NCBI RefSeq assembly: GCF_023347535.1
Contig: NZ_CP094473.1
Coordinates: forward strand, 1,674,001-1,738,000
Reading direction: 5' to 3'
DNA: 64,000 bases
From: Faecalibacterium sp. HTF-F
Lineage (GTDB): Bacteria > Bacillota > Clostridia > Oscillospirales > Ruminococcaceae
Part shown: one piece after another, positions 44,167-52,495 of the stretch
How positions within the stretch are numbered: position 1 is the first letter of the stretch
How the letters are laid out: every line of letters begins with the position of its first letter
Program-made: the position numbers and the translations under genes
The notes under the pieces: model-generated
What the model saw: the letters and a program-made list of their open reading frames with translations, nothing else
What the model was told of the DNA's origin: nothing
The model's database searches: none

Positions 44167-45240
44167 ATGAAGAAAAACAAGTTTGAATTTATCATTGATT
44201 CCGAATTTCAATCTCAGATTCCTGCATTGACCGATGAAGAATTTCAGCAACTGGAAGAAAACATCCTTTCAGAGGGCGAAGTCCTGTCTCCCCTGATCGT
44301 CTGGGGCAACATTCTTGTTGATGGTCATAATCGCTATAAGATTCTCCAGCATCACCCGGAAATTCCTTATACCACCCGTTCGATTTCCTGCACCTGCGAA
44401 ACCCGTGAAGATGTTCTGGCATGGATCTGCAAACATCAGCTGAGTCGTCGGAATCTGACACCCGAGCAGAAAAAGTTTCTGATTGGAAAGCAGTATCACT
44501 CTGAAAAATCCACTCGTGGGGGAAACCATGGCAATCAGTACACGCAGGTGGCAAACTGTCAAATTGACAATTTGCCATCGGTAGAAAACACGACCGAACG
44601 AATCGCCAAAGAAAACAATGTAAGCCCTTCTTTCGTAATTCGTGCCGAGCAGTTCATGAAAACCGTTGAGCTGATGGAAAAATACTGCCCCGGCATTCAG
44701 GAAGAAATCTTATCCGGAAAACTTAAGCTATCTCAGCGAGAGGCTACCATTATCCGTGGAACTCCCACGGAAGCATTGCCTACCGTGGTATCAACGTGGC
44801 GAGAGGGAAAGCTGAACGGTAAACCAGACGATAGTGCAGACACCTATGAAAATTTAGAATTGCTTTCCAAGGTCACCGAACGCAATTTCTCTAGTGCTGC
44901 CACATCGAAGATCCAAACGGCTGATCCACTCTCGGAGAATCGACCTTTTATTTCATCGGGAAAGCGCAGCACCGAACTCCAGACCATTCGTGAGCTAGGA
45001 GAAAAGATGGCAACGGTTGATCATGTCGCCGATGCCGAAGGAATGTTCAGTGAAATCAACAGTGCCTCTGATAGCTTTATTTTCCGTCTCGAACAATGCT
45101 TTGCTCTGTATCCCGACTTTCTGACAAATGTAGAGATTGAAGCAAAAGTTATTGCTGCTTTGCAAAAGGCAGAAAGCTATATTGTGCATCTGAAAGAACA
45201 GCATCGGCAGCATCTTCTGGAGACTACCAACAGCCAGTAA
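44167..45240 (+). CDS. ParB-like nuclease-domain protein
   Basis: 357 residues. The N-terminus (about 15-100) has the ParB/Srx fold pattern: FQQLEENILSEGEVLSPLIV, then GNILVDGHNRYKILQHH, and the basic segment ICKHQLSRRNLTPEQKKFL. A central HTH-like region follows (ERIAKENNVSPSFVIRAEQF, then GKLKLSQREATIIRG). The C-terminus is helical. GGAG lies nine bases before the ATG at 44167. It begins the replication module parB-repA-dnaC of the element, with its long leader holding the structured repeat. Partition or replication control is the likely role. Confidence 0.78.
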   Translation: MKKNKFEFIIDSEFQSQIPALTDEEFQQLEENILSEGEVLSPLIVWGNILVDGHNRYKILQHHPEIPYTTRSISCTCETREDVLAWICKHQLSRRNLTPEQKKFLIGKQYHSEKSTRGGNHGNQYTQVANCQIDNLPSVENTTERIAKENNVSPSFVIRAEQFMKTVELMEKYCPGIQEEILSGKLKLSQREATIIRGTPTEALPTVVSTWREGKLNGKPDDSADTYENLELLSKVTERNFSSAATSKIQTADPLSENRPFISSGKRSTELQTIRELGEKMATVDHVADAEGMFSEINSASDSFIFRLEQCFALYPDFLTNVEIEAKVIAALQKAESYIVHLKEQHRQHLLETTNSQ

Positions 45241-45241
45241 A

Positions 45242-46000
45242 ATGCTTTCCAAAAATTTGTTTGATGAAAAAACACTGGAGGTGAATTTTATTTCCGACTA
45301 CCTGACTGTTACTACACCTTTGCCGCAATATCTGCCCTATGCTCGCTTTCTACTGGATACAGACCTGAGCCACACAGCAAAATTGCTCTACACCCTGCTG
45401 CTGGACCGGGCAACACTTTCCCAAAAGAACAACTGGATGGATGAGCGCGGCTTCGTCTATGTAATTTTTCCCATTTCATCATTGAGCGAAGCCCTGCGAT
45501 GCAGTACCATGAGCACTAAACGTGCATTGCGCTCACTGGAGGATGCCGATCTGATCGAGCGCAGAAGAGGTCGCATTACTGTGCCCAACAGCATCTTTGT
45601 AAAAGTCCCGACAGAACAAAAATGTTCCTTTGCATGGAACGATTCTGCCCTATGCGATGGAACAGAAATGATACCTTCCACGGAACAAAAGTGTTCCACT
45701 AACCAACGTAATAAGAACAACCTGAAAGATAACCACCTGATAAAAACAACAGCTGCTCATTTGACCTTTGGCGAATATCAAAACGTCTTTTTAACAGAGA
45801 TGGAGTACAAGCGGCTCAAAGCCGACTTTTCCGGACTAGATGGCCTGATCGAACAGCTTTCAGCTTATATCCAGTCCACCGGCAAAAAATATGCCGACCA
45901 TGCCGCTACCCTGCGCATCTGGGCAAAACGGCAAAAGTCGGAACAAAAGCAAGCACCGGGCATCCCGGACTACACATTCAGGGAAGGAGAAAGCCTATAA
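45242..46000 (+). CDS. RepA_N-type replication initiator
   Basis: 252 residues. The N-terminal segment ISDYLTVTTPLPQYLPYARF, LSHTAKLLYTLLLDRATLSQ and FPISSLSEALRCSTMSTKRA LRSL region form the winged-helix domain of RepA_N initiators found on Firmicutes plasmids and Tn1549-type elements. A polar linker and a DnaD-like C-terminal part (FGEYQNVFLTEMEYKRLKAD) follow. It starts two bases after the ParB-like stop and overlaps the DnaC-like gene. It probably binds an origin in the hairpin region and recruits helicase through the DnaC-like protein. Confidence 0.82.
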   Translation: MLSKNLFDEKTLEVNFISDYLTVTTPLPQYLPYARFLLDTDLSHTAKLLYTLLLDRATLSQKNNWMDERGFVYVIFPISSLSEALRCSTMSTKRALRSLEDADLIERRRGRITVPNSIFVKVPTEQKCSFAWNDSALCDGTEMIPSTEQKCSTNQRNKNNLKDNHLIKTTAAHLTFGEYQNVFLTEMEYKRLKADFSGLDGLIEQLSAYIQSTGKKYADHAATLRIWAKRQKSEQKQAPGIPDYTFREGESL

Positions 46001-46833
46001 AGACGATCGAAAAAATTTTGGAACAGCTCCCATCCAGTATTCCCGAAAACACCGATGATTATTATGGCAAGGACGGCCTGCTTCATTGTGGAAAGTGTCA
46101 CACCCCAAAAGAAGCGTTCTTTGCAAAGGGCATTGCCCTGATGGGCAAAAACAAGCACCCAATCGAATGCATCTGCCAGCGCACGGAAAGAGAAAAACAA
46201 GAAGCCCTTATCAGCCAGCAAAAGCACAACGACCTTGTGCGGCGGCTGAAAGCAGAGGGATTTTCTGACCCGTCAATGCTGGACTGGACCTTTGAAAACG
46301 ACAATGGCCGCAGCCCACAGATGCACCACGCACACCGCTATGTAGAGCAATGGCAGACCATGCGCGCAGAGAACCTTGGGCTTCTTCTCTGGGGTGGTGT
46401 AGGCACCGGCAAGAGTTTCCTTGCCGGGTGCATTGCAAACGCTCTGATGGAGCAGGAAGTGCCTGTGCGTATGACAAACTTTGCCCGAATCCTGAACGAG
46501 TTGAACAGCAGCTTTTCCGGGCGGAACGATGTTGTGGACAATCTCTGTCGCTACCCCCTGCTCATCATTGACGATTTCGGCATGGAACGTGGCACCGAAT
46601 ACGCACTGGAACAGATCTACAACATCGTGGACAGCCGATACCGCAGCCGGAAGCCGCTGATCGTCACCACCAACCTGACGCTGGGCGAGATACGATACCC
46701 ACAGGATACCGCCCATGCCCGCATCTATGACCGCCTGCTGGAAATGTGCATTCCGATCTCCTGCATTGGGGTCAGCTTACGGAAGGAGAACGCACAGGAA
46801 AAGCTGGAACGCTTAAAAAGTTTAATCGGATGA
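45997..46833 (+). CDS. DnaC-like helicase-loader ATPase
   Basis: AAA+ ATPase of the DnaC/IstB group, about 278 residues. A zinc-binding N-terminus (LHCGKCHTPKEAFF, then IECICQRTEREK) precedes Walker A LLWGGVGTGKSFLAG, Walker B PLLIIDDFGME and sensor 1 PLIVTTNLTL. Start choice: GGAG is seven bases before an ATA codon at 45997 that overlaps the repA stop (ATAA where relatives have ATGA); the next start is a TTG at 46018 without a ribosome site. Loads replicative helicase for the element. Confidence 0.83.
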   Translation: MKTIEKILEQLPSSIPENTDDYYGKDGLLHCGKCHTPKEAFFAKGIALMGKNKHPIECICQRTEREKQEALISQQKHNDLVRRLKAEGFSDPSMLDWTFENDNGRSPQMHHAHRYVEQWQTMRAENLGLLLWGGVGTGKSFLAGCIANALMEQEVPVRMTNFARILNELNSSFSGRNDVVDNLCRYPLLIIDDFGMERGTEYALEQIYNIVDSRYRSRKPLIVTTNLTLGEIRYPQDTAHARIYDRLLEMCIPISCIGVSLRKENAQEKLERLKSLIG

Positions 46834-46901
46834 ATCAAAAAATATTTCTAAAAATCCGCCTGGACTGTCAAAGTTCTGCTACAAGGAAATGGAGTTGCCT
46901 A

Positions 46902-47048
46902 TTGAAAAAATACTATGACACCGAAACTGACAATGCATCCTTTGTACGCTGTATCGATGTTATGGCAAAGCTGATTCAAAAATATGGCTCAACTGTACTG
47001 GAGCAAAAGGAGTCTCCGCTTTGCGCGACCAACAATAAAGCTGCATAA
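46902..47048 (+). CDS. Small element protein, 48 residues
   Basis: TTG start at 46902 with GGAG seven bases upstream. The product is KKYYDTETDNASFVRCIDVM-like, then AKLIQKYGSTVLEQKE and a polar tail. It is polar and helical with no known domain. Its position just after dnaC matches that of small accessory genes of Tn1549-type elements. Could be chance, but ribosome site and composition favour a gene. Confidence 0.42.
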   Translation: MKKYYDTETDNASFVRCIDVMAKLIQKYGSTVLEQKESPLCATNNKAA

Positions 47049-47061
47049 GCAAATTTACACG

Positions 47062-47099
47062 TTGCGTAATTTTTATTTTTATGTTAAAATAATTGCGTA
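47062..47099 (+). promoter_or_regulatory. Promoter flanked by TTGCGTA repeats before HTH gene
   Basis: TTGCGT (47062) and TAAAAT (47084-47089) are 17 bases apart. TTGCGTA occurs again at 47093-47099, over the start of transcription. Direct repeats over both ends of the promoter fit binding sites for the HTH protein encoded next. Confidence 0.6.
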
Positions 47100-47128
47100 G
47101 CGTGTTTTATATATATGAGGGCAACTTT

Positions 47129-47344
47129 ATGGACTGCAAAGACAAAATCCTCGAACTGCGCGAATCGACCGGGATGAACCGCCGGGAGTTTTGCACTTTC
47201 TTCCAAATTCCCTACCGCACTGTAACAGAATGGGAACTCGGCCACCGCCATGCGCCAGAGTATGTACTCCGGTTGCTAGAGTATTATATCCAGCATGAAA
47301 ATCTCACACAACAACCAACCGCTGAAAGTGAGGATTTCTTATGA
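47129..47344 (+). CDS. Small XRE-type HTH protein
   Basis: 71 residues, essentially one helix-turn-helix: ILELRESTGMNRREFCTFFQ, then IPYRTVTEWELGHRHAPEYV. Such proteins repress the recombinase of clostridial elements. Its stop overlaps the recombinase start (ATGA), so the two are translationally coupled. The TTGCGTA repeats upstream are its likely operator. Confidence 0.8.
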   Translation: MDCKDKILELRESTGMNRREFCTFFQIPYRTVTEWELGHRHAPEYVLRLLEYYIQHENLTQQPTAESEDFL

Positions 47345-49014
47345 AAAAAGCACGCACCAAATGCTACATTTATACTCGCGTATCTACGGCCATGCAGGTG
47401 GACGGTTACAGCCTTGATGCACAGCGTGAAAAGCTGCGCAAATATGCCGATTATGAAGATATGGTCATTGCTGGAGAATATTCTGATGAAGGATTTTCCG
47501 GTAAGAACATTCAAGGTCGGCACGAATTTCAACAGATGCTGCGAGATGTGCAAGACTGTAAAGACGGCGTTTCTTATGTTCTGGTATTCAAACTCTCCCG
47601 TTTTGGGCGCAATGCGGCCGATGTTCTGAACTCCTTGCAGCTTATGCAGGATTTCGGTGTCAATTTGATTTGCGTAGAAGATGGCATCGACAGTTCCAAA
47701 GATTCCGGCAAGTTAATGATTTCCGTTCTTTCTGCTGTTGCTGAAATCGAACGTGAGAATATCCGTGCTCAAACGATGGCCGGCCGTGAACAAAAAGCCC
47801 GTGAGGGCAAATGGAACGGCGGCTTTGCACCCTATGGCTATAGGCTGGAAAATGGCGAGCTTTCGATTGCAGACGATGAAGTGGAAGTTATCCGTGTTAT
47901 TTTTGACCGCTTTATCCATACCAACGATGGTGTAGCAGGTATTGCCCGGTATCTGAACACCCATGGGTATGTGAAAAAGCTCCGTCAGAATGGAACTATC
48001 CCAAAGTTTTCTGCTGTATTTGTTAGAGGTATTCTGGACAATCCCATTTACTGCGGTAAGATTGCATTTGGTCGCCGCAAGGTTGAAAAGAAACTCGGCA
48101 CTCGAAACGAAATGCACGTTGTGAAGCAATCCGAGTTTCCCGTCTATGTCGGTCAACATGAAGCCATCGTTTCCGAGGACGACTGGAATCTTGCACAGAC
48201 AAAGCGTCAGCGTACCACAGGGCGGCGTGAAAAGGTCCGCGACCCAGACCACGCACATATTCTTTCCGGCATTCTGAAATGCCCCTGCTGTGGACGGAAT
48301 CTGTACGGAAATGTCTCTAAGGCTCACAGCAAGGATAACAAAACTCGTTACTACTACTTCTGCAAGAGTATCAAAGGGCAGACTGGACACGAATGTTCTT
48401 TCCGGTTGAACATTGAACAGAACGAAATCAATCAGATGGTCGCATCCATCGTATCCGCTATGGTTCACGACCCACGCTTCGTAGATGCCATCAAAGAGAA
48501 AATCGGTTCCGCAGTCGATACCAGCGAGTTAGACCGTCAGGCCGATGCAATCAAAGTGCAGCTCCGCCAGCGACTCAGTACGAAATCTCGTCTGGAGCAC
48601 CAGATGGACACACTGGACTTTAATGATCCCTATTATGACCGTAAGTCTTTGGATTTGCAGCGACGTTACGATGAGCAATATGAACTGATTGAGGACATGG
48701 AAACCCAGCTCGCTGAAATCCAAGGTCAGATTGATGACATTCATCAGGAGAAGATCACAGCTGACAACATCTATCACCTGCTTCTGGCCTTCGATGAAGT
48801 CTACAATGCCGCCACTGAGGTGGAGCAAAAGGAATTCATGCGCGCCTTCATCGAGCGCATTGATATTTTCCCGGAAAAACAGCCAAATGGCAACTGGATT
48901 CGGAACATTGTATTTGCCTTCCCTGTTCCCTATAATGGAAAAGAGATTCGAGAATTTCCCTTGGAATCGCAATCAACCGTTGAGTGCGTACTCTTGATGT
49001 CAAAAGCGCAGTAA
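47341..49014 (+). CDS. Large serine recombinase (integrase)
   Basis: 557 residues. N-terminal resolvase domain with CYIYTRVSTAMQVDGYSLDA, where the Ser of RVST is the nucleophile, and IAGEYSDEGFSGKNIQGR. A recombinase domain (GIARYLNTHGYVKKLRQNGT) and a zinc ribbon (CPCCGRNLYGN with later Cys residues) follow, then a coiled-coil C-terminus. It would integrate and excise the element at its right end. Distinct in sequence from the recombinase at 52496-54004. Confidence 0.92.
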   Translation: MKKARTKCYIYTRVSTAMQVDGYSLDAQREKLRKYADYEDMVIAGEYSDEGFSGKNIQGRHEFQQMLRDVQDCKDGVSYVLVFKLSRFGRNAADVLNSLQLMQDFGVNLICVEDGIDSSKDSGKLMISVLSAVAEIERENIRAQTMAGREQKAREGKWNGGFAPYGYRLENGELSIADDEVEVIRVIFDRFIHTNDGVAGIARYLNTHGYVKKLRQNGTIPKFSAVFVRGILDNPIYCGKIAFGRRKVEKKLGTRNEMHVVKQSEFPVYVGQHEAIVSEDDWNLAQTKRQRTTGRREKVRDPDHAHILSGILKCPCCGRNLYGNVSKAHSKDNKTRYYYFCKSIKGQTGHECSFRLNIEQNEINQMVASIVSAMVHDPRFVDAIKEKIGSAVDTSELDRQADAIKVQLRQRLSTKSRLEHQMDTLDFNDPYYDRKSLDLQRRYDEQYELIEDMETQLAEIQGQIDDIHQEKITADNIYHLLLAFDEVYNAATEVEQKEFMRAFIERIDIFPEKQPNGNWIRNIVFAFPVPYNGKEIREFPLESQSTVECVLLMSKAQ

Positions 49015-49065
49015 TATCGTGCGGTGATTCGTTTAATATTGTTTAGACATCATTTTACAGTCTGA

Positions 49066-49105
49066 ACCGTTCTCGTCCTTGGAAACAGGTCGAGGGCGGT
49101 TTTTG
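49066..49105 (+). terminator. Terminator-like hairpin after recombinase
   Basis: ACCGTTCTCG pairs with CGAGGGCGGT (with G-T pairs) and is followed by TTTTT. It lies just past the tentative right end of the element. Confidence 0.6.
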
Positions 49106-49263
49106 AGAATTTGGACAGTATCTAAATTGTAGCCACAGGGGTAACAGATAATTGAGTTTCTGGATTAGATGTTTGGGCTAACAGCAAATCCGGCAACTCA
49201 GGTATCTTGGGGTATTCAGTGTAGGATTTAGATGTCATCTATAAAGGAGGATAGCAAACAGAA

Positions 49264-50946
49264 ATGAGTACGAAAATCAAGGGTTCCGAATTTCCGCTTG
49301 CAAAGATTTTCAGTTCCGATTTTGATTACAATATCCCATCTTTCCAGCGCCCTTATTCCTGGACGGAAGACCAGACGCGAGAACTCTTCAACGATTTGCA
49401 CGATTTCTATGTAGAAGAGAGCTCCGAAGAACAATATTTTCTTGGCAGTATCGTTCTTGTAAAGGAAGATGACAAGCCGCACTCGGAAGTGATTGATGGG
49501 CAGCAGCGTCTTACCACTCTGACGATTCTTCTGGCTGCGCTGACTTCCAGGCTAACCGGGGACAATCGGGCGGATTTCAAAAACTATATCATCGAACCCG
49601 GTCGTGCCTCTCAGGGCATCGTTCCCAAACCGCGCCTGCAATTGCGCAAGGTGGACAATCCTTTCTTTTGCACTTATGTGCAGGAAATGCAATTTGATAA
49701 ACTGTTTGGTTTGAATCCTGATATGCTGCCAACAGAAGCGCAGCAGAACATTCTTCTCAATGCCAAATTGCTGATGGACCTTCTAGTGGCTAATTTTGCC
49801 TCGGAGGCCGAACTGGTTCGTTTTGGTGCTTTTCTGGTACAGCGCTGTCTACTGATTGTAGTATCTACCCCCACCGAGCAATCTGCGTTCCGCATCTTTT
49901 CGGTCATGAACAATCGCGGTATGGATTTGCTTGTCACTGATATCATCAAGGCAGATGTAATTGGAGCCATCACGCCAGACAGCCGGCAGCAGGATTACAA
50001 TGAAAAATGGGAATCCCTTGAAATTCAGCTTGGCCGATCCGGATTTAACGACCTCTTCGGCCATATCCGCATGATCCGGATGAAGGCCAAAGCCAAAAAA
50101 TCCCTGCAAGAGGAATTTTACAAGTTCGTTCTGCCTGCCATCACCTGTCCTATAGCTATTGATTTTATTGACAACACCCTAGAGCCCTTTGCAAACGCCT
50201 ATGACATAATTTCCAGCAGTCATTACGCTGGTGCCGAGGATGTTAATAACATACTCCGCTGGCTGAACCGGATTGATAACTCCGATTGGCTTCCAGTCGC
50301 CATGCTTTACTATGTGAAGCACAAAGACAATGCTGTGCTTCTACAGCGTTTTTTCAGCAAACTGGAACGCTTGGCTGCCTATATGCGCATTTCCTCTACG
50401 GATGTTACCCACCGAATCGACCGCTATGCCAAGGTTCTAGCCGATCTAGAAAACCCTGCTGTGGCAGACTTTGGTCCCTCTATCGAACTTTCTGCCGCCG
50501 AGATTCAGGACTTCCTCACACGCCTGGGTTCCGATGTCTATAAGATGACTTCCAACAAGCGCAACTATCTGGTACTCCGGCTCGACTCCTTTGTATCGGA
50601 TGGTTCGGCATACTATGATTCCAAACTTCTTACCATTGAACATGTTCTGCCCCAGACAGTTGCTCCCGGAAGTCAATGGGAAAAAGACTGGCCCGATCCT
50701 GTCGAGCGAGAAAAGTGGCTGCATAAACTCGGAAACATTCTGCCGCTTTCCAAACGAAAGAATTCACAGGCGCAGAACTACGAATTCCCAGTCAAAAAGG
50801 AAAAGTATTTCAAAACAAAAGGTGTTTCTTCCTTTGCACTGACTACACAGGTTCTTAATTACACCACATGGACTCCTGCTATTGTACAGAAACGACAGTC
50901 TGAACTTATTGAGATCTGCAAAAAGAAGTGGGATCTCATCCTCTAA
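49264..50946 (+). CDS. DUF262/DUF1524 GmrSD-like nuclease, second copy
   Basis: 560 residues, a second modification-dependent nuclease of the GmrSD type. DUF262 part: YNIPSFQRPYSWTEDQTREL, YFLGSIVLV and VIDGQQRLTTLTILLAALTS. DUF1524 nuclease: LLTIEHVLPQTV with LGNILPLSKRKNSQAQNYEF. It is only distantly like the copy at 33485, so it is not a recent duplicate. A GGAGGA site lies 13 bases before the ATG, rather far. It marks the right side of the defence island. Confidence 0.86.
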   Translation: MSTKIKGSEFPLAKIFSSDFDYNIPSFQRPYSWTEDQTRELFNDLHDFYVEESSEEQYFLGSIVLVKEDDKPHSEVIDGQQRLTTLTILLAALTSRLTGDNRADFKNYIIEPGRASQGIVPKPRLQLRKVDNPFFCTYVQEMQFDKLFGLNPDMLPTEAQQNILLNAKLLMDLLVANFASEAELVRFGAFLVQRCLLIVVSTPTEQSAFRIFSVMNNRGMDLLVTDIIKADVIGAITPDSRQQDYNEKWESLEIQLGRSGFNDLFGHIRMIRMKAKAKKSLQEEFYKFVLPAITCPIAIDFIDNTLEPFANAYDIISSSHYAGAEDVNNILRWLNRIDNSDWLPVAMLYYVKHKDNAVLLQRFFSKLERLAAYMRISSTDVTHRIDRYAKVLADLENPAVADFGPSIELSAAEIQDFLTRLGSDVYKMTSNKRNYLVLRLDSFVSDGSAYYDSKLLTIEHVLPQTVAPGSQWEKDWPDPVEREKWLHKLGNILPLSKRKNSQAQNYEFPVKKEKYFKTKGVSSFALTTQVLNYTTWTPAIVQKRQSELIEICKKKWDLIL

Positions 50947-50982
50947 ATTTCTCTAATACTCCTTATATTTTTAATTACAAAA

Positions 50983-51031
50983 AGCCGCCAGCGTATCATG
51001 TGAAAATCCATCACACTGTACGCTGGCGGCT
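50983..51031 (-). terminator. Terminator of the recombinase remnant
   Basis: AGCCGCCAGCGTA and TACGCTGGCGGCT form a 13-bp stem with an inner TGTGA/TCACA stem; the minus strand continues with TTTTT. It follows the recombinase fragment at 51060. Confidence 0.75.
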
Positions 51032-51059
51032 ATGCTTTATCCTCTATTCTTTTCATTTT

Positions 51060-51419
51060 TCACACAGGCACATCAATACTAACTCCAGACTTCAGTTCCA
51101 CGGTGTAGTGGTCATCCCAGACCGTGATTTGCCGGAGCCAGCGTTTGACCAGCTTTTCATCAAACTCGGTCAGCTCATTTCTCTGCTGCCCGATAAAATC
51201 CTGCAAGTCCTTGATGCGTTCCATCTGGATTGCCTTGGTGGTTTCATCGGAATCCGTCTGCTGCTGCAACTCTCGCAGATGGAAGATCTCCTCGGCAACA
51301 TCATCGTAGGCTTCCCGGTTGTTGGCACGGTTCAGCAATTCCTGTTGGAGCACCAGCAGCCGCTCCGCAATGCGGTCTTTCTGGGCAGAAGTATCATTCC
51401 GCAGCACAAGCATATCCAA
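51060..51419 (-). pseudogene. C-terminal fragment of a serine recombinase
   Basis: About 118 residues that match only the C-terminal coiled-coil part of clostridial transposon recombinases: AERLLVLQQELLNRANNREA, then VAEEIFHLRELQQQTDSDET, FIGQQRNELTEFDEKLVKRW and ITVWDDHYTVELKSGVSIDV. The catalytic domain and zinc ribbon are missing, and homology stops sharply at about 51419. It is debris of an older Tn1549-type insertion, with its terminator still attached. The TTG at its start is not a real start. Confidence 0.75.
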
Positions 51420-51593
51420 TCATGGATTTATGCTGGACTGATCTGGTCGGGCGCATTTGGCTGTCTGATCGCTGCTCTGAATTTCAGAAATGCAGATAAA
51501 GATGAACCTGATAAAAATAAAATCAAACCAGATTCCAACGGTATCTTCCACTCAAAAGTAACTGTAGGTACTCAATCCGACAATTCTATCTAA
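51420..51593 (+). pseudogene. Possible C-terminal gene fragment next to remnant
   Basis: On the plus strand an open frame from the junction encodes a hydrophobic stretch (YAGLIWSGAFGCLIAALNFR) and then a polar tail (NADKDEPDKNKIKPDSNGIF) ending at a stop at 51593. This reads like the end of a membrane protein whose front was lost when the old element was inserted or deleted. Weakly supported. Confidence 0.3.
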
Positions 51594-51639
51594 GTGACAC
51601 TTGACATTTTTAAGAAATACGCTTTCATGCGTAGTTTTA

Positions 51640-51686
51640 CTGTCAACAATTTATTTGTTGACAGTTTTTTATTTTCCTGCTATACT
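51640..51686 (+). promoter_or_regulatory. Promoter with palindrome over the -35 box
   Basis: TTGACA (51658-51663) and TATACT (51681-51686) are 17 bases apart. The -35 box is in the right arm of CTGTCAACAA-TTTAT-TTGTTGACAG, a perfect 10-bp palindrome. It is also followed by a T-run, so it may double as a terminator. Self-control by the HTH protein is likely. Confidence 0.7.
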
Positions 51687-51715
51687 CTATAAAAAGAAGC
51701 TGGAGGTGGTATGAC

Positions 51716-52324
51716 ATGGCAGAAACATTTGAACAGCAGATTTTAAATGTGTTCGGCACAACCGACATCAAAAAACTTCGTAGGATTTCAGATGATGCTG
51801 CAAAATACCGTAAAGCAACAACCAGTATCAAATCTCCTGCTGGCCGAAAGAACTCTTTCACCAACGCCCAGCGCGCACAAATTCTTGCATTGCAGGCATC
51901 TGGCATGGACATTGTTAAAATTGCGCGCACATACAACGTTTCTCGGCAAACCATCTACAACCAAATCAATCAAGCCCACCATTTCAGTAACGACCCCGAT
52001 GTTCAAATGCGCATGAATTTTATGAACCGGGATCAGCTTTGCACGGCTATCGACATCGATTTTAAACATGAAAAAATAAAAATTTGCAACTACACAAATC
52101 AGATTCCTCTTCGCGCATTTGGCATCATCGAGAATCCCACATGGAATGATTTTGAACGTTTTTTGGAAGACCGCTGTTTTCCTAAAAGTCGTGACCACGC
52201 TAAAACCATTCTGAAAGAAATGCAGCTCCCCTTTTACGATCCACTATTGATTGTTGAGAAAACACATGGTCGCATGGCTGGTGACCACCAGTGGATCATG
52301 ATTCTAAAGAAGGAGGATCAGTAA
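51716..52324 (+). CDS. HTH protein upstream of broken HipA/CtkA-like gene
   Basis: 202 residues. A resolvase-type helix-turn-helix spans about 45-85 (TNAQRAQILALQASGMDIVK, then IARTYNVSRQTIYNQIN). The C-terminal half (ITNYT..., PTWNDFERFLEDRCFPKSRD, and GRMAGDHQWIMILKK) resembles proteins I recall paired with HipA-fold kinases. The stop overlaps the next start (TAATG), so the two form an operon like a toxin-antitoxin pair. GGAGG lies upstream. With its partner cut, the pair is probably inactive. Confidence 0.65.
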   Translation: MAETFEQQILNVFGTTDIKKLRRISDDAAKYRKATTSIKSPAGRKNSFTNAQRAQILALQASGMDIVKIARTYNVSRQTIYNQINQAHHFSNDPDVQMRMNFMNRDQLCTAIDIDFKHEKIKICNYTNQIPLRAFGIIENPTWNDFERFLEDRCFPKSRDHAKTILKEMQLPFYDPLLIVEKTHGRMAGDHQWIMILKKEDQ

Positions 52325-52464
52325 TGGCAATAAATCTTAACACAGTTTCCCCCCTTCACAAAACCGGACATACATCAAAAGGTGACCAATTAAAATGGAC
52401 TACTAACAGAATCTGGTACAAAGCTGACTATAACATCGGTGTACAAGGGGTACAAACGAGATAA
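52324..52464 (+). pseudogene. 5' fragment of HipA/CtkA-like kinase gene, cut by transposon
   Basis: 46 codons from an ATG overlapping the previous stop. The product starts MAINLNTVSPLHKTGHTSKG and continues LKWTTNRIWYKADYN, which resembles the N-terminus of HipA-like (CtkA-type) kinases as I recall them; after about codon 38 the sequence turns into transposon DNA and soon stops. The rest of the gene should lie beyond the other end of the element, outside the window. Confidence 0.5.
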
Positions 52465-52495
52465 AATAGAAATGAGGGGCGATAGAGCGGAAATA

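Larger units (their letters stand above)
43391..49041 (+). mobile_element. Serine-recombinase element with ParB/RepA/DnaC genes
   Basis: A compact element inserted between hsdR and the second DUF262 gene. From left to right: hairpin and structured-RNA array, ParB-like, RepA-like, DnaC-like, a 48-residue protein, HTH protein and a large serine recombinase at the right end. There is no relaxase. Possible ends are the imperfect direct repeats TGATTCATTCAATATTG (43391-43407) and TGATTCGTTTAATATTG (49025-49041), 15 of 17 matching. Serine integrases need only a tiny shared core, so the ends are tentative. Confidence 0.5.

Noticed and set aside
46086-46268. Alternative frames inside the DnaC-like gene
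   Set aside because: Overlap a gene with Walker motifs in another frame.
50928-51593. A single 221-codon plus-strand gene spanning the transposon scar
   Set aside because: Its first three quarters are the shadow of the recombinase remnant and its terminator; only the last segment could be a gene fragment.
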